64,000 nt of DNA from Pseudosulfitobacter koreensis (lineage in GTDB: Bacteria; Pseudomonadota; Alphaproteobacteria; Rhodobacterales; Rhodobacteraceae): contig NZ_JANKJG010000004.1 of the NCBI RefSeq assembly GCF_024733015.1, positions 62,001-126,000 on the forward strand, in the 5' to 3' direction. The number at the start of each line of letters is the position of its first letter. The first letter of the stretch is position 1. Under the pieces are notes generated by a model. That model did not search any database and was not told the DNA's origin. It saw only the letters and a list, made by a program, of their open reading frames with translations. The position numbers and the translations under genes were made by a program. This document shows, one piece after another, positions 43,221-54,122 of the stretch.

Positions 43221-44303
43221 ATGCTCTATTGGCTGACCTTGCTGTCGGATGGCGGCGATTTCTTCAACCTGTTTCGCTACATCACATTCCGTGCGGGTGG
43301 CGCGTTCCTGACGGCGCTGCTGTTCGGTTTCATCTTTGGCCAGCCGCTGATCAACGTGCTGCGCCGCACCCAGGGCAAGGGCCAGCCGATCCGCACCGAC
43401 GGGCCTGAAGGGCACTTTATCAAGGCGGGCACGCCCACGATGGGCGGCCTGCTGATCGTCGGCGCGCTGCTGACCTCGACGCTGCTTTGGGCGCGGCTCG
43501 ACAATCCGTTCATCTGGGTCGTGCTCTTTGTCACCATGTCCTTTGCCGCCATCGGTTTTGCGGATGACTATGCCAAGGTCTCCAAACAATCCTCGGCCGG
43601 GGTGTCGGGCAAGGTGCGCCTGCTTCTGGGGTTCGTGATCGCGGGCATCGCGGCCTATGTCTCGGCGCTCTATCATCCTGTCGAATTGCAGAACCAACTG
43701 GCGCTGCCGGTGTTCAAGGACGTGCTGATCAACCTTGGCTATCTCTTCATTCCATTCTCGATCATTGTGATCGTGGGCTCGGCCAATGCGGTCAACCTGA
43801 CCGACGGGCTGGACGGGCTGGCGATCATGCCGGTGATGATCGCCGCAGGCACCTTGGGCGTGATCGCCTATGCGGTGGGCCGCGTCGACTTTACCGAGTA
43901 TCTTGACGTGCACTACGTGCCCGGCACCGGCGAGATCCTGATCTTTACCGCCGGGCTTTTCGGCGGGGGCCTGGGCTTTCTGTGGTACAACGCGCCACCC
44001 GCAGCCGTCTTCATGGGCGACACCGGCAGCCTCGGCCTCGGCGGGGCGCTGGGGGCGATTGCCGTCGCAACCAAGCACGAGCTGGTGCTGGCCATCGTCG
44101 GCGGTCTGTTCGTGGTCGAAGCGCTGAGCGTGATCATCCAGGTGCTTTATTTCAAACGCACCGGCAAACGCGTGTTCCTGATGGCTCCGATCCACCACCA
44201 CTACGAGAAAAAGGGCTGGGCGGAACCGCAGATCGTTATCCGCTTCTGGATCATCTCGCTGATCCTTGCGATGATCGGTCTGGCGACGCTGAAGGTCCGC
44301 TGA
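43221..44303 (+). CDS. mraY: Phospho-MurNAc-pentapeptide translocase MraY
   Basis: 360-residue polytopic membrane enzyme transferring phospho-MurNAc-pentapeptide to undecaprenyl phosphate to give lipid I. About ten hydrophobic segments; motifs [23 protein letters not shown] (Asp pair), [14 protein letters not shown], and [10 protein letters not shown] near the C-terminus. A 57-bp gap separates it from murF; its plus-strand partner murD is displaced by an antisense glutaminase gene. Confidence 0.98.
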   Translation: MLYWLTLLSDGGDFFNLFRYITFRAGGAFLTALLFGFIFGQPLINVLRRTQGKGQPIRTDGPEGHFIKAGTPTMGGLLIVGALLTSTLLWARLDNPFIWVVLFVTMSFAAIGFADDYAKVSKQSSAGVSGKVRLLLGFVIAGIAAYVSALYHPVELQNQLALPVFKDVLINLGYLFIPFSIIVIVGSANAVNLTDGLDGLAIMPVMIAAGTLGVIAYAVGRVDFTEYLDVHYVPGTGEILIFTAGLFGGGLGFLWYNAPPAAVFMGDTGSLGLGGALGAIAVATKHELVLAIVGGLFVVEALSVIIQVLYFKRTGKRVFLMAPIHHHYEKKGWAEPQIVIRFWIISLILAMIGLATLKVR

Positions 44304-44323
44304 GGACCTAAAAGCCTGAGGGC

Positions 44324-45235
44324 CTAGAAAATCGTCCAGTTCATCCGCGTCGTCAGCCGCGCAAGGGCCTCGGTGCCCTTGTGCGAATTGCCATAGCGGT
44401 TGAGGCCGGGGCTCCACACCGCAATCGAAGCCTGCCCCGGCACGATGGCCAGAATGCCACCCCCGACACCGCTTTTGCCGGGAATGCCGACGCGGTAGGC
44501 AAAGTCGCCCGAGCCGTCGTAATGACCGCAGGTCAGCATCAGCGCGTTCAGACGCCTGATCCGACGCGGCGAAACCAGTTGCGGCATCGCGGGGCCATCC
44601 ACCAGGAAACGCCCCGCCATCGCCAACTGTCCTGTGGTCATTTCCAGCGCGCAATGGTGAAAGTAGGTGCCCAGCACCTTTTCGGGGGTATTGCGCAGGT
44701 TGTCGCGCGACGCGAGAAAATGCGCGAGCGCAAAGTTGCGGTGGCCATAAGCGGTCTCGGACGCGGCGACGGCATCGTTGATGAATATATCCTCCGACCC
44801 GGCGGCGGCACGCACAAAGCTGATGATCTCGCCCAGGGCCTCGCGCGGTTGGCGCCTGCCCAGCACCTCGTCGGTGGTGACGATGGCACCGGCGTTGATA
44901 AACGGATTGCGCGGGCGGCCATCCTCCTGTTCCAGTTGCACGATCGAGTTGAAGGCCCGCCCGGAAGGTTCGCGCCCAACGCGCGTCCACAGCTGATCGC
45001 CCGAGCGGCCGAGGGCGATGGCAAGCGTGAATACCTTGGTGATCGACTGCACCGAAAACGGCACGTCGCAATCCCCCGCCTCCAGCAGGCGACCATCGGC
45101 CAGGGCGACCGAGATCGCGAATTGCGCCGGGTTCACCTCGGCCAGTTCCGGGATATAGCGCGCGACCTCGCCCCAATCGTCACCGTCTCGGGCATCGCGG
45201 TCCAGCCTGTGCAGGATGGATGTAAGATCGGCCAT
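44324..45235 (-). CDS. glsA: Glutaminase
   Basis: 303-residue serine-dependent beta-lactamase-fold glutaminase hydrolysing glutamine to glutamate and ammonia. Motifs: the S-x-x-K nucleophile in FSVQSITKVFTLAIALG, RPRNPFINAGAIV, YGHRNFALAHFL, and SGVGGGILAIVPG. It lies on the opposite strand inside the dcw cluster, convergent with mraY and divergent from murD with 73 bp between starts. The ATG at 45235 has GGAG upstream; an ATG 42 bases earlier is possible. Confidence 0.94.
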   Translation of the reverse strand: MADLTSILHRLDRDARDGDDWGEVARYIPELAEVNPAQFAISVALADGRLLEAGDCDVPFSVQSITKVFTLAIALGRSGDQLWTRVGREPSGRAFNSIVQLEQEDGRPRNPFINAGAIVTTDEVLGRRQPREALGEIISFVRAAAGSEDIFINDAVAASETAYGHRNFALAHFLASRDNLRNTPEKVLGTYFHHCALEMTTGQLAMAGRFLVDGPAMPQLVSPRRIRRLNALMLTCGHYDGSGDFAYRVGIPGKSGVGGGILAIVPGQASIAVWSPGLNRYGNSHKGTEALARLTTRMNWTIF

Positions 45236-45308
45236 TTCGCGGCACTCCGGGTTGTGAAAGGTGCGTGTTGCGACCATTCTGCGGCGCAGAGGTAACAGGG
45301 GCGTTGTG

Positions 45309-46712
45309 ATGATTCCAGTACAGGGTTTGGCGGGTGCAAAAGTGGCGGTTCTGGGTCTGGGGCGGTCCGGTCTGTCGGCTGCCCGTGCATTGGCTGCAGG
45401 CGATGCGCAGCCTGTCTGCTGGGACGACAATCCGGACGCCCGCGCCAAGGCCGAAGCCGAAGGGTTCGCCGTTCACGACCTGCACAAGCCCGATGCCTTC
45501 GACGACATCGTGCGGCTGATCGTAAGCCCCGGCATTCCGCATCTTTACCCTGTGCCCAATGCCATCGTCGCCGCCGCGCAGACGGCTGGGGTGCCGGTGG
45601 ACAACGACATCGGCCTGTTCTTCCAAAGCTTCGCGACCGGCGACTGGGCGTCCTTCGACACGGCGCCGCGGGTGATCGCGATCACCGGATCGAACGGCAA
45701 ATCGACCACATCGGCGCTGATCCACCACATCCTGACCGAGGCGGGGCGCGAGAGCCAGCTTGCGGGCAACATCGGGCGTGGTGTGCTGGACATCGACCCG
45801 CCCGAAGATGGCGGCGTGGTGGTGTTGGAACTGTCGTCCTACCAGACCGATCTGGCCCGCAGCCTGACGCCCGATGTGGCGGTCTTTACCAACCTCAGCC
45901 CCGACCATCTGGACCGGCACGCCGGAATGGGGGGCTATTTCGCGGCCAAGCGGCGTCTCTTTGCCGAAGGCGGGCCCGACCGCGCGGTGATCGGCGTGGA
46001 CGAGCCCGAGGGGCGATTTCTGGCGGGGCAACTGGCCGAGGGGCCAACAGATGACCGTGTGATCCGCATTTCGGTCGCGGCCAAGCTGGCGGGCCCCGGC
46101 TGGAACATCTTCGCGCGCAAGGGTTTCCTGTCCGAATACCGCAAGGGCAAGCAGGTGGCCTCCATCGACCTGCGCAGCGTCAAGGGATTGCCGGGCGCGC
46201 ACAACCACCAGAACGCCTGTGCAGCCTTTGCCGCATGCCGGTCGCTGGGATTGGCCCCGCGCGTGATCGAGGCCGCGTTCCACAGCTTTGGGGGGTTGCC
46301 GCATCGCAGCCAGCTGATCGCCGAGGCGGGCGGCGTGGCCTATGTGAACGACAGCAAGGCCACCAATGTCGACAGCGCGGTCAAGGCGCTGGAGGCATTC
46401 GGCAACATCCGCTGGATCTGCGGCGGCCTGCAAAAGGAAGGCGGGCTTGATCCGCTGAACGCCGTGTCGGGATCGGTCAGGAAGGCCTATGTGATCGGGC
46501 GCGAGGCCGCGAATTTTGCCGTGCAACTCAGCGTCGACGTGCAGGTTTGCGGCACGATGGCCCAGGCGGTCGAGGCGGCGATTGCCGATGCCATGCCGGG
46601 AGACACCGTCCTGCTGGCCCCCGCGGCGGCCAGTTTCGACCAATACGACAGCTTCGAGAAGCGCGGCGATGATTTCGTGTCCGAGGTCCGCGCGCGGCTG
46701 GGGCTAAGCTAG
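45309..46712 (+). CDS. murD: UDP-MurNAc-L-Ala-D-Glu synthetase MurD
   Basis: 467-residue ligase adding D-glutamate to UDP-MurNAc-L-Ala. N-terminal Rossmann-like [21 protein letters not shown] loop [43 protein letters not shown] and the [19 protein letters not shown] end motif. Because an antisense gene precedes it, murD may have its own promoter in the 73-bp spacer. It overlaps the 3' end of the next antisense gene by four bases. Confidence 0.97.
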   Translation: MIPVQGLAGAKVAVLGLGRSGLSAARALAAGDAQPVCWDDNPDARAKAEAEGFAVHDLHKPDAFDDIVRLIVSPGIPHLYPVPNAIVAAAQTAGVPVDNDIGLFFQSFATGDWASFDTAPRVIAITGSNGKSTTSALIHHILTEAGRESQLAGNIGRGVLDIDPPEDGGVVVLELSSYQTDLARSLTPDVAVFTNLSPDHLDRHAGMGGYFAAKRRLFAEGGPDRAVIGVDEPEGRFLAGQLAEGPTDDRVIRISVAAKLAGPGWNIFARKGFLSEYRKGKQVASIDLRSVKGLPGAHNHQNACAAFAACRSLGLAPRVIEAAFHSFGGLPHRSQLIAEAGGVAYVNDSKATNVDSAVKALEAFGNIRWICGGLQKEGGLDPLNAVSGSVRKAYVIGREAANFAVQLSVDVQVCGTMAQAVEAAIADAMPGDTVLLAPAAASFDQYDSFEKRGDDFVSEVRARLGLS

Positions 46713-47887
46713 GACGCCGCGAGCGCCCGTGCCGCCGCCATGCCCGAGGCCCAGGCCCACTGGAAGTTGTAGCCGCCCAGCCAGCCGGTCACGTCCACCG
46801 CTTCGCCGATGACATAGAGGCCGGGCACGTCCTTGGCCTCCATCGTCTTTGACGACAGCGCATCGGTGTCGATGCCGCCAAGGGTGACTTCGGCAGTGCG
46901 GTAGCCTTCGGTGCCGGTGGGTGTCAGCTTCCAGTTCTGGATCTGGTCCGCCAAAGCGTCGATTCGGGCGTCGGACTGATCGGCCAGATTGCCATTCAGC
47001 GCCCAGTCGTCCTTCATGAACTCCACCAGCCGCGTCGGCAGATGCGCCGCCAGCTCCGTCGTCAGATTGCGCCGCCCGTACTGCTGCCGCTGCGCGCGCA
47101 GGGCAGGGGCGATGGTGTTCTGCGGGTCCAGGTTCAGCGTCACGGGATCGCCCTCGCGCCAATAGCTCGACACTTGCAGCACCGCAGGGCCCGACAGACC
47201 GCGATGGGTAAAAAGCACCGCTTCGTCAAAGGCGGGACCATCCGCCACCATCCGCGAGGGGGCGGCGACACCGGCAAGCGGCACAAAGCGCCCTTCGGCA
47301 AAGGTGAAGGGCACCAGTCCGGGCCGCGTTTCGGTCATGGTCAGCCCGAATTGCCGCGCAATATCATAGGCAAGGCCGGTCGCGCCCATCTTGGGGATCG
47401 ACTTGCCGCCCGTGGCAAGCACCAGCTGCCGGGTTTCAATTTGCAAAGCGCCCTGTGGGGTTTGCAAAGACACTGCAAAGCCACTGTCGGACTTTGCAAC
47501 ATGGTCCACCGAAGTTTGCAAATGCAGCGTCACCCCCGCATCCGCCATCATCCCCGTCAGCATCGCCACGATCTGCTTGGCCGATCCGTCACAGAACAAC
47601 TGCCCCAGCGTCTTTTCGTGCCAGGCGATGCCGTGCCGGTCGATCAGCTCGATGAAATCCCACTGCGTGTACCGCGCCAGCGCCGATTTGGCGAAATGCG
47701 GATTGCCCGAGATGAACGCCTGCGGATCGCAATACATATTGGTGAAGTTGCACCGCCCGCCGCCCGAAATGCGGATTTTCTCGCCCGGTGCCTTGGCATG
47801 GTCGACGACAACGACGCGCCCGCCCGCATGGGCGGCGCACATCATTCCGGCAGCGCCCGCACCTATGATCAATGTGTCGATTTGCAT
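46709..47887 (-). CDS. HI0933/YhiN-family FAD flavoprotein
   Basis: 392-residue FAD-binding protein of the HI0933 (YhiN/BaiN-like) family: [19 protein letters not shown] dinucleotide loop at residues 5-24, [32 protein letters not shown], and a terminal [22 protein letters not shown]. Members are often called NAD(P)/FAD-dependent oxidoreductases; a well-established reaction is lacking. Second antisense gene in the dcw cluster, tail-to-tail with murD and divergent from the redoxin gene. Confidence 0.92.
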   Translation of the reverse strand: MQIDTLIIGAGAAGMMCAAHAGGRVVVVDHAKAPGEKIRISGGGRCNFTNMYCDPQAFISGNPHFAKSALARYTQWDFIELIDRHGIAWHEKTLGQLFCDGSAKQIVAMLTGMMADAGVTLHLQTSVDHVAKSDSGFAVSLQTPQGALQIETRQLVLATGGKSIPKMGATGLAYDIARQFGLTMTETRPGLVPFTFAEGRFVPLAGVAAPSRMVADGPAFDEAVLFTHRGLSGPAVLQVSSYWREGDPVTLNLDPQNTIAPALRAQRQQYGRRNLTTELAAHLPTRLVEFMKDDWALNGNLADQSDARIDALADQIQNWKLTPTGTEGYRTAEVTLGGIDTDALSSKTMEAKDVPGLYVIGEAVDVTGWLGGYNFQWAWASGMAAARALAAS

Positions 47888-47997
47888 CGCACTGCCCTGC
47901 CTGATTGCGGCGCGAGCGTCAAGAAACCGCTGAACCCCTTTGACCTGCACGGCGGAAGGCGTAGGTAGGGCGCAGCACACTTCTGAAAGGACAGCCC

Positions 47998-48525
47998 ATG
48001 ATCACGCTTGATGCAGGAACTCCGTTTCCCCAGATACAGCTGCCGACCGTCGGCGGTGCCACGCGCACGCTGGGCAAGCCGCATTCCGGTCACGACTGGC
48101 AGATGGTGGTCGTCTACCGCGGGCTGCATTGCCCGATCTGCAAGAAATATCTGTCGCAGCTGCAGGAAATGGCATCCGCCTTCTACGACATAGGTGTGGA
48201 CATCATCGCGGTCTCGGGCGACCCCATGGGCAAGGCCAAGGAGATGGTGGAAGATCAATCGCTTGAACTGCCCGTGGCCTATGACCTCAGCCTTGAGCAG
48301 ATGGCGCAACTGGGGCTTTACGTCTCGGACCCGCGCAGCCCGCAAGAGACCGATCAGCCGTTTTCCGAACCGGGGCTGTTTGTTGTCAATGCCCAAGGCA
48401 AGCTGCAGATCGTCGATGTGTCCAACGCGCCCTTCGCGCGCCCCGATCTGGACGCGTTGCTGCGCGGCATTTCCTTTGTGCGCGAGAAGAACTACCCGAT
48501 CCGCGGCACCCGCCCGCGCGCCTGA
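47998..48525 (+). CDS. Peroxiredoxin-like (AhpC/TSA superfamily) protein
   Basis: 175-residue thioredoxin-fold protein with YRGLHCPICKKYLSQLQEM: a CPIC pair in place of the Thr/Pro-x-x-Cys of true peroxiredoxins. It then shows IIAVSGDPMGKAKEM and FSEPGLFVVNAQGKLQI. The CxxC pair suggests a disulfide reductase or atypical peroxiredoxin; no signal peptide, so cytoplasmic. Divergent from the flavoprotein gene, whose product could be a redox partner; that is only positional inference. Confidence 0.85.
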   Translation: MITLDAGTPFPQIQLPTVGGATRTLGKPHSGHDWQMVVVYRGLHCPICKKYLSQLQEMASAFYDIGVDIIAVSGDPMGKAKEMVEDQSLELPVAYDLSLEQMAQLGLYVSDPRSPQETDQPFSEPGLFVVNAQGKLQIVDVSNAPFARPDLDALLRGISFVREKNYPIRGTRPRA

Positions 48526-48649
48526 TGGGCGGAGGGCTGCCCCGGTGACGGGCAGGGCTGAAACCCACTAGCCCGCAGCGTCTTTTCCCGCTATGATGGC
48601 CTTCAGACCCCGCAAAGGGGCGACCCGAGGCAGTTCTAGGCGGTTTGAC

Positions 48650-49819
48650 ATGACAGAAATGGTGTATGGTGCAGCACCGGTGCGCAATGGCGAGCCGATC
48701 CTGCCGAAATGGTGGCGGACCATCGACATGTGGTCGATGTCCTGCGTTCTTATCCTCTTCACGGTCGGATTGCTTTTGGGGCTGGCCGCATCGCCGCCCC
48801 TGGCCGCGAAAAACGGGTTCGAAGCCTTTCATTACGTGCAGCGACAGGCGTTTTTCGGCTGTCTTGCGCTGATCGCGATGATGCTCACCTCGATGATGAC
48901 CCCGGTGATGGTGCGCCGTCTCGCGGTCCTGGGCTTTCTCGTCACCTTCGTCGCGCTGATGTTCCTGCCGTTCTTCGGCACCGACTTCGGCAAGGGTGCG
49001 ACGCGCTGGTTCTCGCTGGGTTTTGCCAGCGTGCAGCCTTCGGAATTTCTCAAGCCGGGCTTCGTGGTCGTGGCCGCCTGGATGCTGGCCGCAGGGCAGG
49101 AGCTGAACGGCCCACCGGGGCGGATGTGGTCTTTCGTGCTGTGTATCACCATCGTTCTGATGCTCGCCTTGCAGCCCGACTTTGGCCAGGCCTGCCTGGT
49201 CCTGTTCAGCTGGGGCGTGATGTATTTCGTCGCCGGTGCGCCGATGCTGCTGCTGGTGGGCATGGCGGGGCTGGTGGTCTTCGCGGGCACCGTGGCCTAT
49301 TCCAATTCGGAACACTTCGCGCGCCGGATCGACGGGTTTCTCAGCACCGACATCGACCCGACCACGCAGATCGGATACGCCACCAACGCGATCCGCGAGG
49401 GGGGCCTCTTTGGTGTCGGCGTGGGCGAGGGCGAAGTGAAATGGTCGCTGCCCGATGCGCACACCGATTTCATCATCGCCGTTGCCGCCGAGGAATATGG
49501 CCTGATCCTGGTTCTGGTGATCATCGCACTTTACACCGTCGTTGTGGTCCGGTCGCTCTTGCGGCTGGTGCGCGAGCGTGATCCGTTCATCCGTCTGGCG
49601 GGCACCGGATTGGCGTGCAGCTTTGGCGTGCAGGCGATGATCAACATGGGCGTGGCCGTGCGTTTGCTGCCCGCCAAGGGCATGACGCTGCCCTTCGTCA
49701 GCTACGGCGGCTCGTCGGTGATCGCCTCGGGCATCGCGCTGGGGATGCTGCTGGCGTTCACCCGCACGCGGCCCCAGGGCGAGATAAGCGACCTGCTGGG
49801 CAGGGGCCGCGGCCGATGA
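48650..49819 (+). CDS. ftsW: Septal peptidoglycan glycosyltransferase FtsW
   Basis: 389-residue SEDS-family membrane protein polymerising septal glycan with FtsI. About ten hydrophobic segments; motifs [37 protein letters not shown], and the C-terminal [22 protein letters not shown] at 48650 with AGGCGG upstream; an earlier in-frame ATG adds 19 basic residues and is disfavoured. Overlaps murG by ATGA. Confidence 0.96.
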   Translation: MTEMVYGAAPVRNGEPILPKWWRTIDMWSMSCVLILFTVGLLLGLAASPPLAAKNGFEAFHYVQRQAFFGCLALIAMMLTSMMTPVMVRRLAVLGFLVTFVALMFLPFFGTDFGKGATRWFSLGFASVQPSEFLKPGFVVVAAWMLAAGQELNGPPGRMWSFVLCITIVLMLALQPDFGQACLVLFSWGVMYFVAGAPMLLLVGMAGLVVFAGTVAYSNSEHFARRIDGFLSTDIDPTTQIGYATNAIREGGLFGVGVGEGEVKWSLPDAHTDFIIAVAAEEYGLILVLVIIALYTVVVVRSLLRLVRERDPFIRLAGTGLACSFGVQAMINMGVAVRLLPAKGMTLPFVSYGGSSVIASGIALGMLLAFTRTRPQGEISDLLGRGRGR

Positions 49820-50916
49820 AACAGCCGCTGTTGATGATTGCAGCCGGCGGCACGGGCGGGCATATGTTCCCCGCGCAGGCCCTGGCCGAAGAGATGTTGC
49901 GCCGGGGCTGGCGGGTCAAGCTGTCGACGGATGCGCGCGGCGCGCGCTATACGGGCGGCTTCCCCCATTCCACCCAGATCGAACAGATCAGCAGCGCCAC
50001 CTTCGCGCGCGGCGGTCTGGCGGCCAAGGCGCTGGTGCCGTTCCGCATTGCGGGCGGCATCGTCGGTGCCATCGTCAAGATGCTGCGTGACAAGCCCGAT
50101 GTCGTCGTGGGCTTTGGTGGCTATCCGTCGATCCCTGCGATGTCTGCGGCCACCGCCTTGCGCATTCCGCGCATGATCCACGAACAGAACGGCGTGCTGG
50201 GCCGGGTGAACCAGATCTTCGCCAAACGTGTCCACGCGGTTGCCTGCGGCACTTGGCCCACCGAATTGCCCGAGGGCATCGAGGGGTATTATGTCGGCAA
50301 CCCCGTGCGCCGCGCGGTGCTGGAGCGGGCCGAGGCGGGCTATATCGTGCCGGGAGATTACCCGATGGAACTGCTGGTGATCGGCGGCAGCCAGGGCGCG
50401 CGCATCCTCAGCGACGTGGTGCCGCCCGCGATTGCGCAACTGCCGATGGACATGGTGCGCAACATCCGCGTGAGCCATCAGGCCCGCGAGGAAGATCTGG
50501 AGCGCGTGGCCGAATATTACGCGCAATCGGGCATCAACGCCGACGTGCAGCCCTTCTTCGAGGACGTGCCTCGCCGCATGACCGAGGCACAGCTTGTCAT
50601 TTCGCGCTCGGGTGCGTCGTCTGTCGCGGACATCGGCGTGATCGGCCGCCCGTCGATCCTGATCCCCTTTGCTGCGGCCACGGGCGACCACCAGACTGCC
50701 AACGCGCGCGGGCTGGTCAATGCGGGCGCCGCGATCCTGATCCCCGAGGACGCATTGACCCCCGATGCCCTTGCGGAACAGATCTACGCGGTTCTGGACA
50801 ATCCTGACGGGGCATTGCAAATGGCCTCCTCCGCGCATGGACACGCCAAACCGGGCGCGGCGCTGGAACTGGCCGTGATGGTCGAAACGCTTGCTGGGAA
50901 AGAGACGGAACAATGA
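49816..50916 (+). CDS. murG: Lipid II synthase MurG
   Basis: 366-residue GT-B glycosyltransferase adding GlcNAc to lipid I on the inner face of the membrane. [20 protein letters not shown] at the start, [42 protein letters not shown] and [21 protein letters not shown] are all family motifs. Overlaps murC by ATGA. Confidence 0.98.
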   Translation: MKQPLLMIAAGGTGGHMFPAQALAEEMLRRGWRVKLSTDARGARYTGGFPHSTQIEQISSATFARGGLAAKALVPFRIAGGIVGAIVKMLRDKPDVVVGFGGYPSIPAMSAATALRIPRMIHEQNGVLGRVNQIFAKRVHAVACGTWPTELPEGIEGYYVGNPVRRAVLERAEAGYIVPGDYPMELLVIGGSQGARILSDVVPPAIAQLPMDMVRNIRVSHQAREEDLERVAEYYAQSGINADVQPFFEDVPRRMTEAQLVISRSGASSVADIGVIGRPSILIPFAAATGDHQTANARGLVNAGAAILIPEDALTPDALAEQIYAVLDNPDGALQMASSAHGHAKPGAALELAVMVETLAGKETEQ

Positions 50917-52319
50917 ACGCTGCCACAAAACTGCCCGGCGATGTCGGCCCGATCCACTTTGTCGGCATCGGCGGCATCGGCATGTCTGGCATCGCCGAAG
51001 TGTTGCTGAACCACGGCTATGTGGTCCAAGGCTCTGACCTGAAGACATCCAAGATCACCGACCGTCTGCAAGAGCTGGGCGCGCATATCTTCGAAGGCCA
51101 GCGCGCCGAGAACATCGCGGATGCGCAGGTCGTCGTAATCTCGTCCGCGATCAAGCCGGGCAATGCCGAACTGGACGCCGCCCGCGCGCGCGGTCTGCCC
51201 ATCGTGCGCCGCGCCGAGATGCTGGCCGAACTGATGCGGCTGAAATCGAACATCGCCATCGCGGGCACCCACGGCAAGACCACCACCACCACGATGGTCG
51301 CGGCCCTCCTGGACGAGGGCAAGTTCGACCCGACGGTTGTCAATGGCGGTGTGATCCATGCCTATGGCAGCAACGCCCGCAAGGGCGAGGGCGAGTGGAT
51401 GGTCGTCGAGGCGGATGAAAGCGACGGCACCTTCAACAGGCTGCCCGCAACCATCGCCATCGTCACCAACATCGACCCCGAGCACATGGAGCACTGGGGC
51501 ACCGAGGAGAACCTGCACAAGGGGTTCCTGGATTTCGTGTCGAACATTCCCTTCTACGGGTTGGCCGTATGCTGCACAGACGATCCCGACGTGCAAAGTC
51601 TGGTGGGCAAGCTGACGGATCGCCGCGTGATCACCTATGGGTTCAACGCGCAGGCCGACGTGCGGGCCATCAATCTGACCTATGAAAACGGCGTCGCCCA
51701 TTTCGACGTGGTGCTGCGCGCCGAAGACGCGGTGATCGAGGGCTGCTCCCTGCCGATGCCCGGCGATCACAACGTGTCGAACGCGCTGTCGGCCATCGCC
51801 GTGGCGCGCCATCTGGGCATGAAAAGCGCCGAGATCCGCAAGGCACTGGCGAACTTCGGCGGCGTCAACCGCCGCTTTACCCGCGTGGGCACCGTCGACG
51901 GCGTGACCATCATCGACGACTATGGCCACCATCCTGTCGAGATTGCCGCCGTGCTGCGCGCCGCGCGGCAGGCGACCACTGGCCGGGTGATCGCCGTGCA
52001 CCAGCCACACCGCTATTCGCGTCTGTCGCATCACTTCGACGCGTTCTGCACCTGCTTCAACGACGCCGACGTCGTCGGCATCGCCGAGGTCTACGCCGCG
52101 GGCGAACAACCCATTGAGGGCGCGTCGCGCGACGATCTGGTGGCCGGGTTGATCCGCAGCGGGCACCGCCACGCCTTTGCCGTGCTGGACGAGGACGATC
52201 TGGAACGACTGGTGCGCGAACAGGCGCGCCCCGGCGACATGGTTGTCTGCCTTGGGGCAGGGACGATCAGCACCTGGGCCAATGCCCTGCCGAAGCGGTT
52301 GCAAAAGGGCGCGGCGTGA
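50913..52319 (+). CDS. murC: UDP-MurNAc-L-alanine ligase MurC
   Basis: 468-residue ligase adding L-alanine to UDP-MurNAc. [22 protein letters not shown] loop [38 protein letters not shown], and [18 protein letters not shown]. Its stop overlaps the GTG of the first small membrane protein gene. Confidence 0.98.
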   Translation: MNAATKLPGDVGPIHFVGIGGIGMSGIAEVLLNHGYVVQGSDLKTSKITDRLQELGAHIFEGQRAENIADAQVVVISSAIKPGNAELDAARARGLPIVRRAEMLAELMRLKSNIAIAGTHGKTTTTTMVAALLDEGKFDPTVVNGGVIHAYGSNARKGEGEWMVVEADESDGTFNRLPATIAIVTNIDPEHMEHWGTEENLHKGFLDFVSNIPFYGLAVCCTDDPDVQSLVGKLTDRRVITYGFNAQADVRAINLTYENGVAHFDVVLRAEDAVIEGCSLPMPGDHNVSNALSAIAVARHLGMKSAEIRKALANFGGVNRRFTRVGTVDGVTIIDDYGHHPVEIAAVLRAARQATTGRVIAVHQPHRYSRLSHHFDAFCTCFNDADVVGIAEVYAAGEQPIEGASRDDLVAGLIRSGHRHAFAVLDEDDLERLVREQARPGDMVVCLGAGTISTWANALPKRLQKGAA

Positions 52320-52570
52320 CGCTGCTGCTGCTCTCTGTTGCCTGGGTCATGGTCGCGGCCATCGTGGCGATGTTGCCGATGCGGCGTCAATATGTGCCCG
52401 GCATCGCGCTGCTGATCGCGGCCCCGTTTCTGATCGCGGCAATCTGGATGCAGGTCGCATGGTGGGCGGGCCTTCTGGCGCTGGCGGCTTTCGCCTCGAT
52501 GTTTCGCAATCCGCTGCTGTATTTCTTCGCACGCCTGAGGGGGCAACACCCGGAGCTTCCCGAACAATGA
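52316..52570 (+). CDS. Small DUF2484-type membrane protein (first copy)
   Basis: 84-residue protein with two or three hydrophobic segments ([57 protein letters not shown]). It resembles DUF2484, a family essentially restricted to Rhodobacterales and found at this spot in the dcw cluster. GTG start overlapping the murC stop (GTGA) gives tight translational coupling. Function unknown; location suggests envelope assembly. Confidence 0.82.
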   Translation: MTLLLLSVAWVMVAAIVAMLPMRRQYVPGIALLIAAPFLIAAIWMQVAWWAGLLALAAFASMFRNPLLYFFARLRGQHPELPEQ

Positions 52571-52818
52571 CACTCTCCCTCATCCTTGCCTGCCTCTGGG
52601 CGCTGGCCGCCAACCTGATCGCGATGACCCCCAGCCGCGACTACCACTGGCGCGTCGCCTATGTGCTGATTGCCCTCGGCATTCCGATCCTGGGCTATGT
52701 CACCATGCAGAACGGCCCTTGGGTCGGCCTGCTGGTGATGGCGGCAGGCATGTCGATCCTGCGCTGGCCGGTGATCTACTTCAGCCGCTGGGTCCGCAGC
52801 CGGACCTTTGGCGAGTGA
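52567..52818 (+). CDS. Small DUF2484-type membrane protein (second copy)
   Basis: 83-residue protein, paralogous in layout to the preceding one: start [20 protein letters not shown], then YVLIALGIPILGYVTM, and WVGLLVMAAGMSILRWPVIYFSRW, comparable with [19 protein letters not shown] of the first copy. ATGA overlap with its neighbour. Presumed tandem duplication; function unknown. Confidence 0.82.
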   Translation: MTLSLILACLWALAANLIAMTPSRDYHWRVAYVLIALGIPILGYVTMQNGPWVGLLVMAAGMSILRWPVIYFSRWVRSRTFGE

Positions 52819-53081
52819 TCCCGTCCTCGGTCTTTGTGCCGCCCTTGGTGCTGGGGGCCGTGGCGATGTATCTGGGGCTGCGCGGCTATATCCGCGTCTA
52901 TCTCTATTACGTTCCGCTGTCGCTGGTGATCATCGCCACGCTGTTGTGGCTGGGGATGGGCGTGCCGCCCTATGCCAACACCGTGGTGATGGCGCTTCTG
53001 GCGATGGGCCTGTATCTTTGCGCCTGTTTTGGTATGGGGTGGATCATCCACCGTTTCCTGACCCGCAACACCCGAGGGTGA
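52815..53081 (+). CDS. Small membrane protein before murB
   Basis: 88-residue protein with three hydrophobic segments ([56 protein letters not shown]) and a basic end. It starts with GTG overlapping the previous stop (GTGA) and ends one base before murB, so it is part of the same coupled series. Not recognisably DUF2484; family unidentified. Confidence 0.75.
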   Translation: MIPSSVFVPPLVLGAVAMYLGLRGYIRVYLYYVPLSLVIIATLLWLGMGVPPYANTVVMALLAMGLYLCACFGMGWIIHRFLTRNTRG

Positions 53082-53082
53082 C

Positions 53083-54078
53083 ATGACCGATCTGCCGCCC
53101 GTCCGGGGCAAGCTGACCCCGAACCGCGCCTTGAGCGATCTGACATGGCTGCGCGTGGGCGGGCCCGCCGACTGGCTGTTCCAGCCTGCGGATCTGGATG
53201 ATCTGGCGCAGTTCCTGGCCGCCTTGCCCGAAGATGTCGCGGTATTCCCGATGGGCGTCGGCAGCAACCTGATCGTGCGCGACGGCGGTCTGCGCGCCGT
53301 GGTCATCCGGCTGGGCCGTGGCTTCAACGGCATCTCGGTTGAGGGCGATACCGTCACCGCAGGGGCTGCCGCACTTGATGCGCACGTGGCGCGCAAGGCG
53401 GCGGATGCGGGCGTGGACCTTACGTTCCTGCGCACCATTCCGGGCAGCATCGGCGGTGCGGTGCGGATGAACGCGGGCTGCTACGGCAGCTATACCGCTG
53501 ACGTCTTCCAATCCGCCCGCGCCGTGCTGCGCAGCGGTGAAGTGGTGACGCTGACGCCTGAAAAGATGCAATTCGCCTATCGCCAAAGCACGCTGCCCGA
53601 AGGCGCGGTGCTGGTCGAGGCCACCTTGCGCGGCCCCTCAGGCGACCCCACGGACCTGCATGACCGCATGACGACGCAACTGCAAAAGCGCGACGAGACG
53701 CAGCCCACCAAGGACCGCAGCGCCGGATCGACTTTCCGCAACCCTGCCGGGTATTCGTCGACGGGGCAGGCGGATGACGTGCACGACCTGAAGGCCTGGA
53801 AGGTCATCGACGACGCAGGCCTGCGCGGTGCCACCTGTGGCGGTGCACAGATGAGCCCCAAGCATTCCAACTTCTTGATAAACACCGGCGATGCAACGGC
53901 GGCGGACCTTGAAAACCTTGGCGAAAAGGTGAGAAAAGAGGTTTACGCAACCAGCGGTATCACGCTAGAGTGGGAAATTATGCGCATCGGTGAACCGGCA
54001 CAGGCAGTCCCTGTTCGCAAGATGACCAACGACCAGAATAACGATCAAATACAAGATCAGGGCCGAAACAGGCCATAA
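53083..54078 (+). CDS. murB: UDP-N-acetylenolpyruvoylglucosamine reductase MurB
   Basis: 331-residue FAD/NADPH enzyme reducing UDP-GlcNAc-enolpyruvate to UDP-MurNAc. Motifs: [57 protein letters not shown], and [11 protein letters not shown] containing the catalytic Ser. The last ~25 residues ([20 protein letters not shown]) are a hydrophilic extension beyond the usual end. Confidence 0.97.
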   Translation: MTDLPPVRGKLTPNRALSDLTWLRVGGPADWLFQPADLDDLAQFLAALPEDVAVFPMGVGSNLIVRDGGLRAVVIRLGRGFNGISVEGDTVTAGAAALDAHVARKAADAGVDLTFLRTIPGSIGGAVRMNAGCYGSYTADVFQSARAVLRSGEVVTLTPEKMQFAYRQSTLPEGAVLVEATLRGPSGDPTDLHDRMTTQLQKRDETQPTKDRSAGSTFRNPAGYSSTGQADDVHDLKAWKVIDDAGLRGATCGGAQMSPKHSNFLINTGDATAADLENLGEKVRKEVYATSGITLEWEIMRIGEPAQAVPVRKMTNDQNNDQIQDQGRNRP

Positions 54079-54122
54079 CGATAAGAGTCCGGCAAAAGGG
54101 CTCGGGATACAAAGGCACCAAG

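Noticed and set aside
41310..45176. A minus-strand open frame of about 1,290 codons across murE, murF and mraY
   Set aside because: Composition-driven antisense frame; the plus strand carries three intact, well-known genes, and only its 5' end overlaps the real glutaminase gene, in a different frame.
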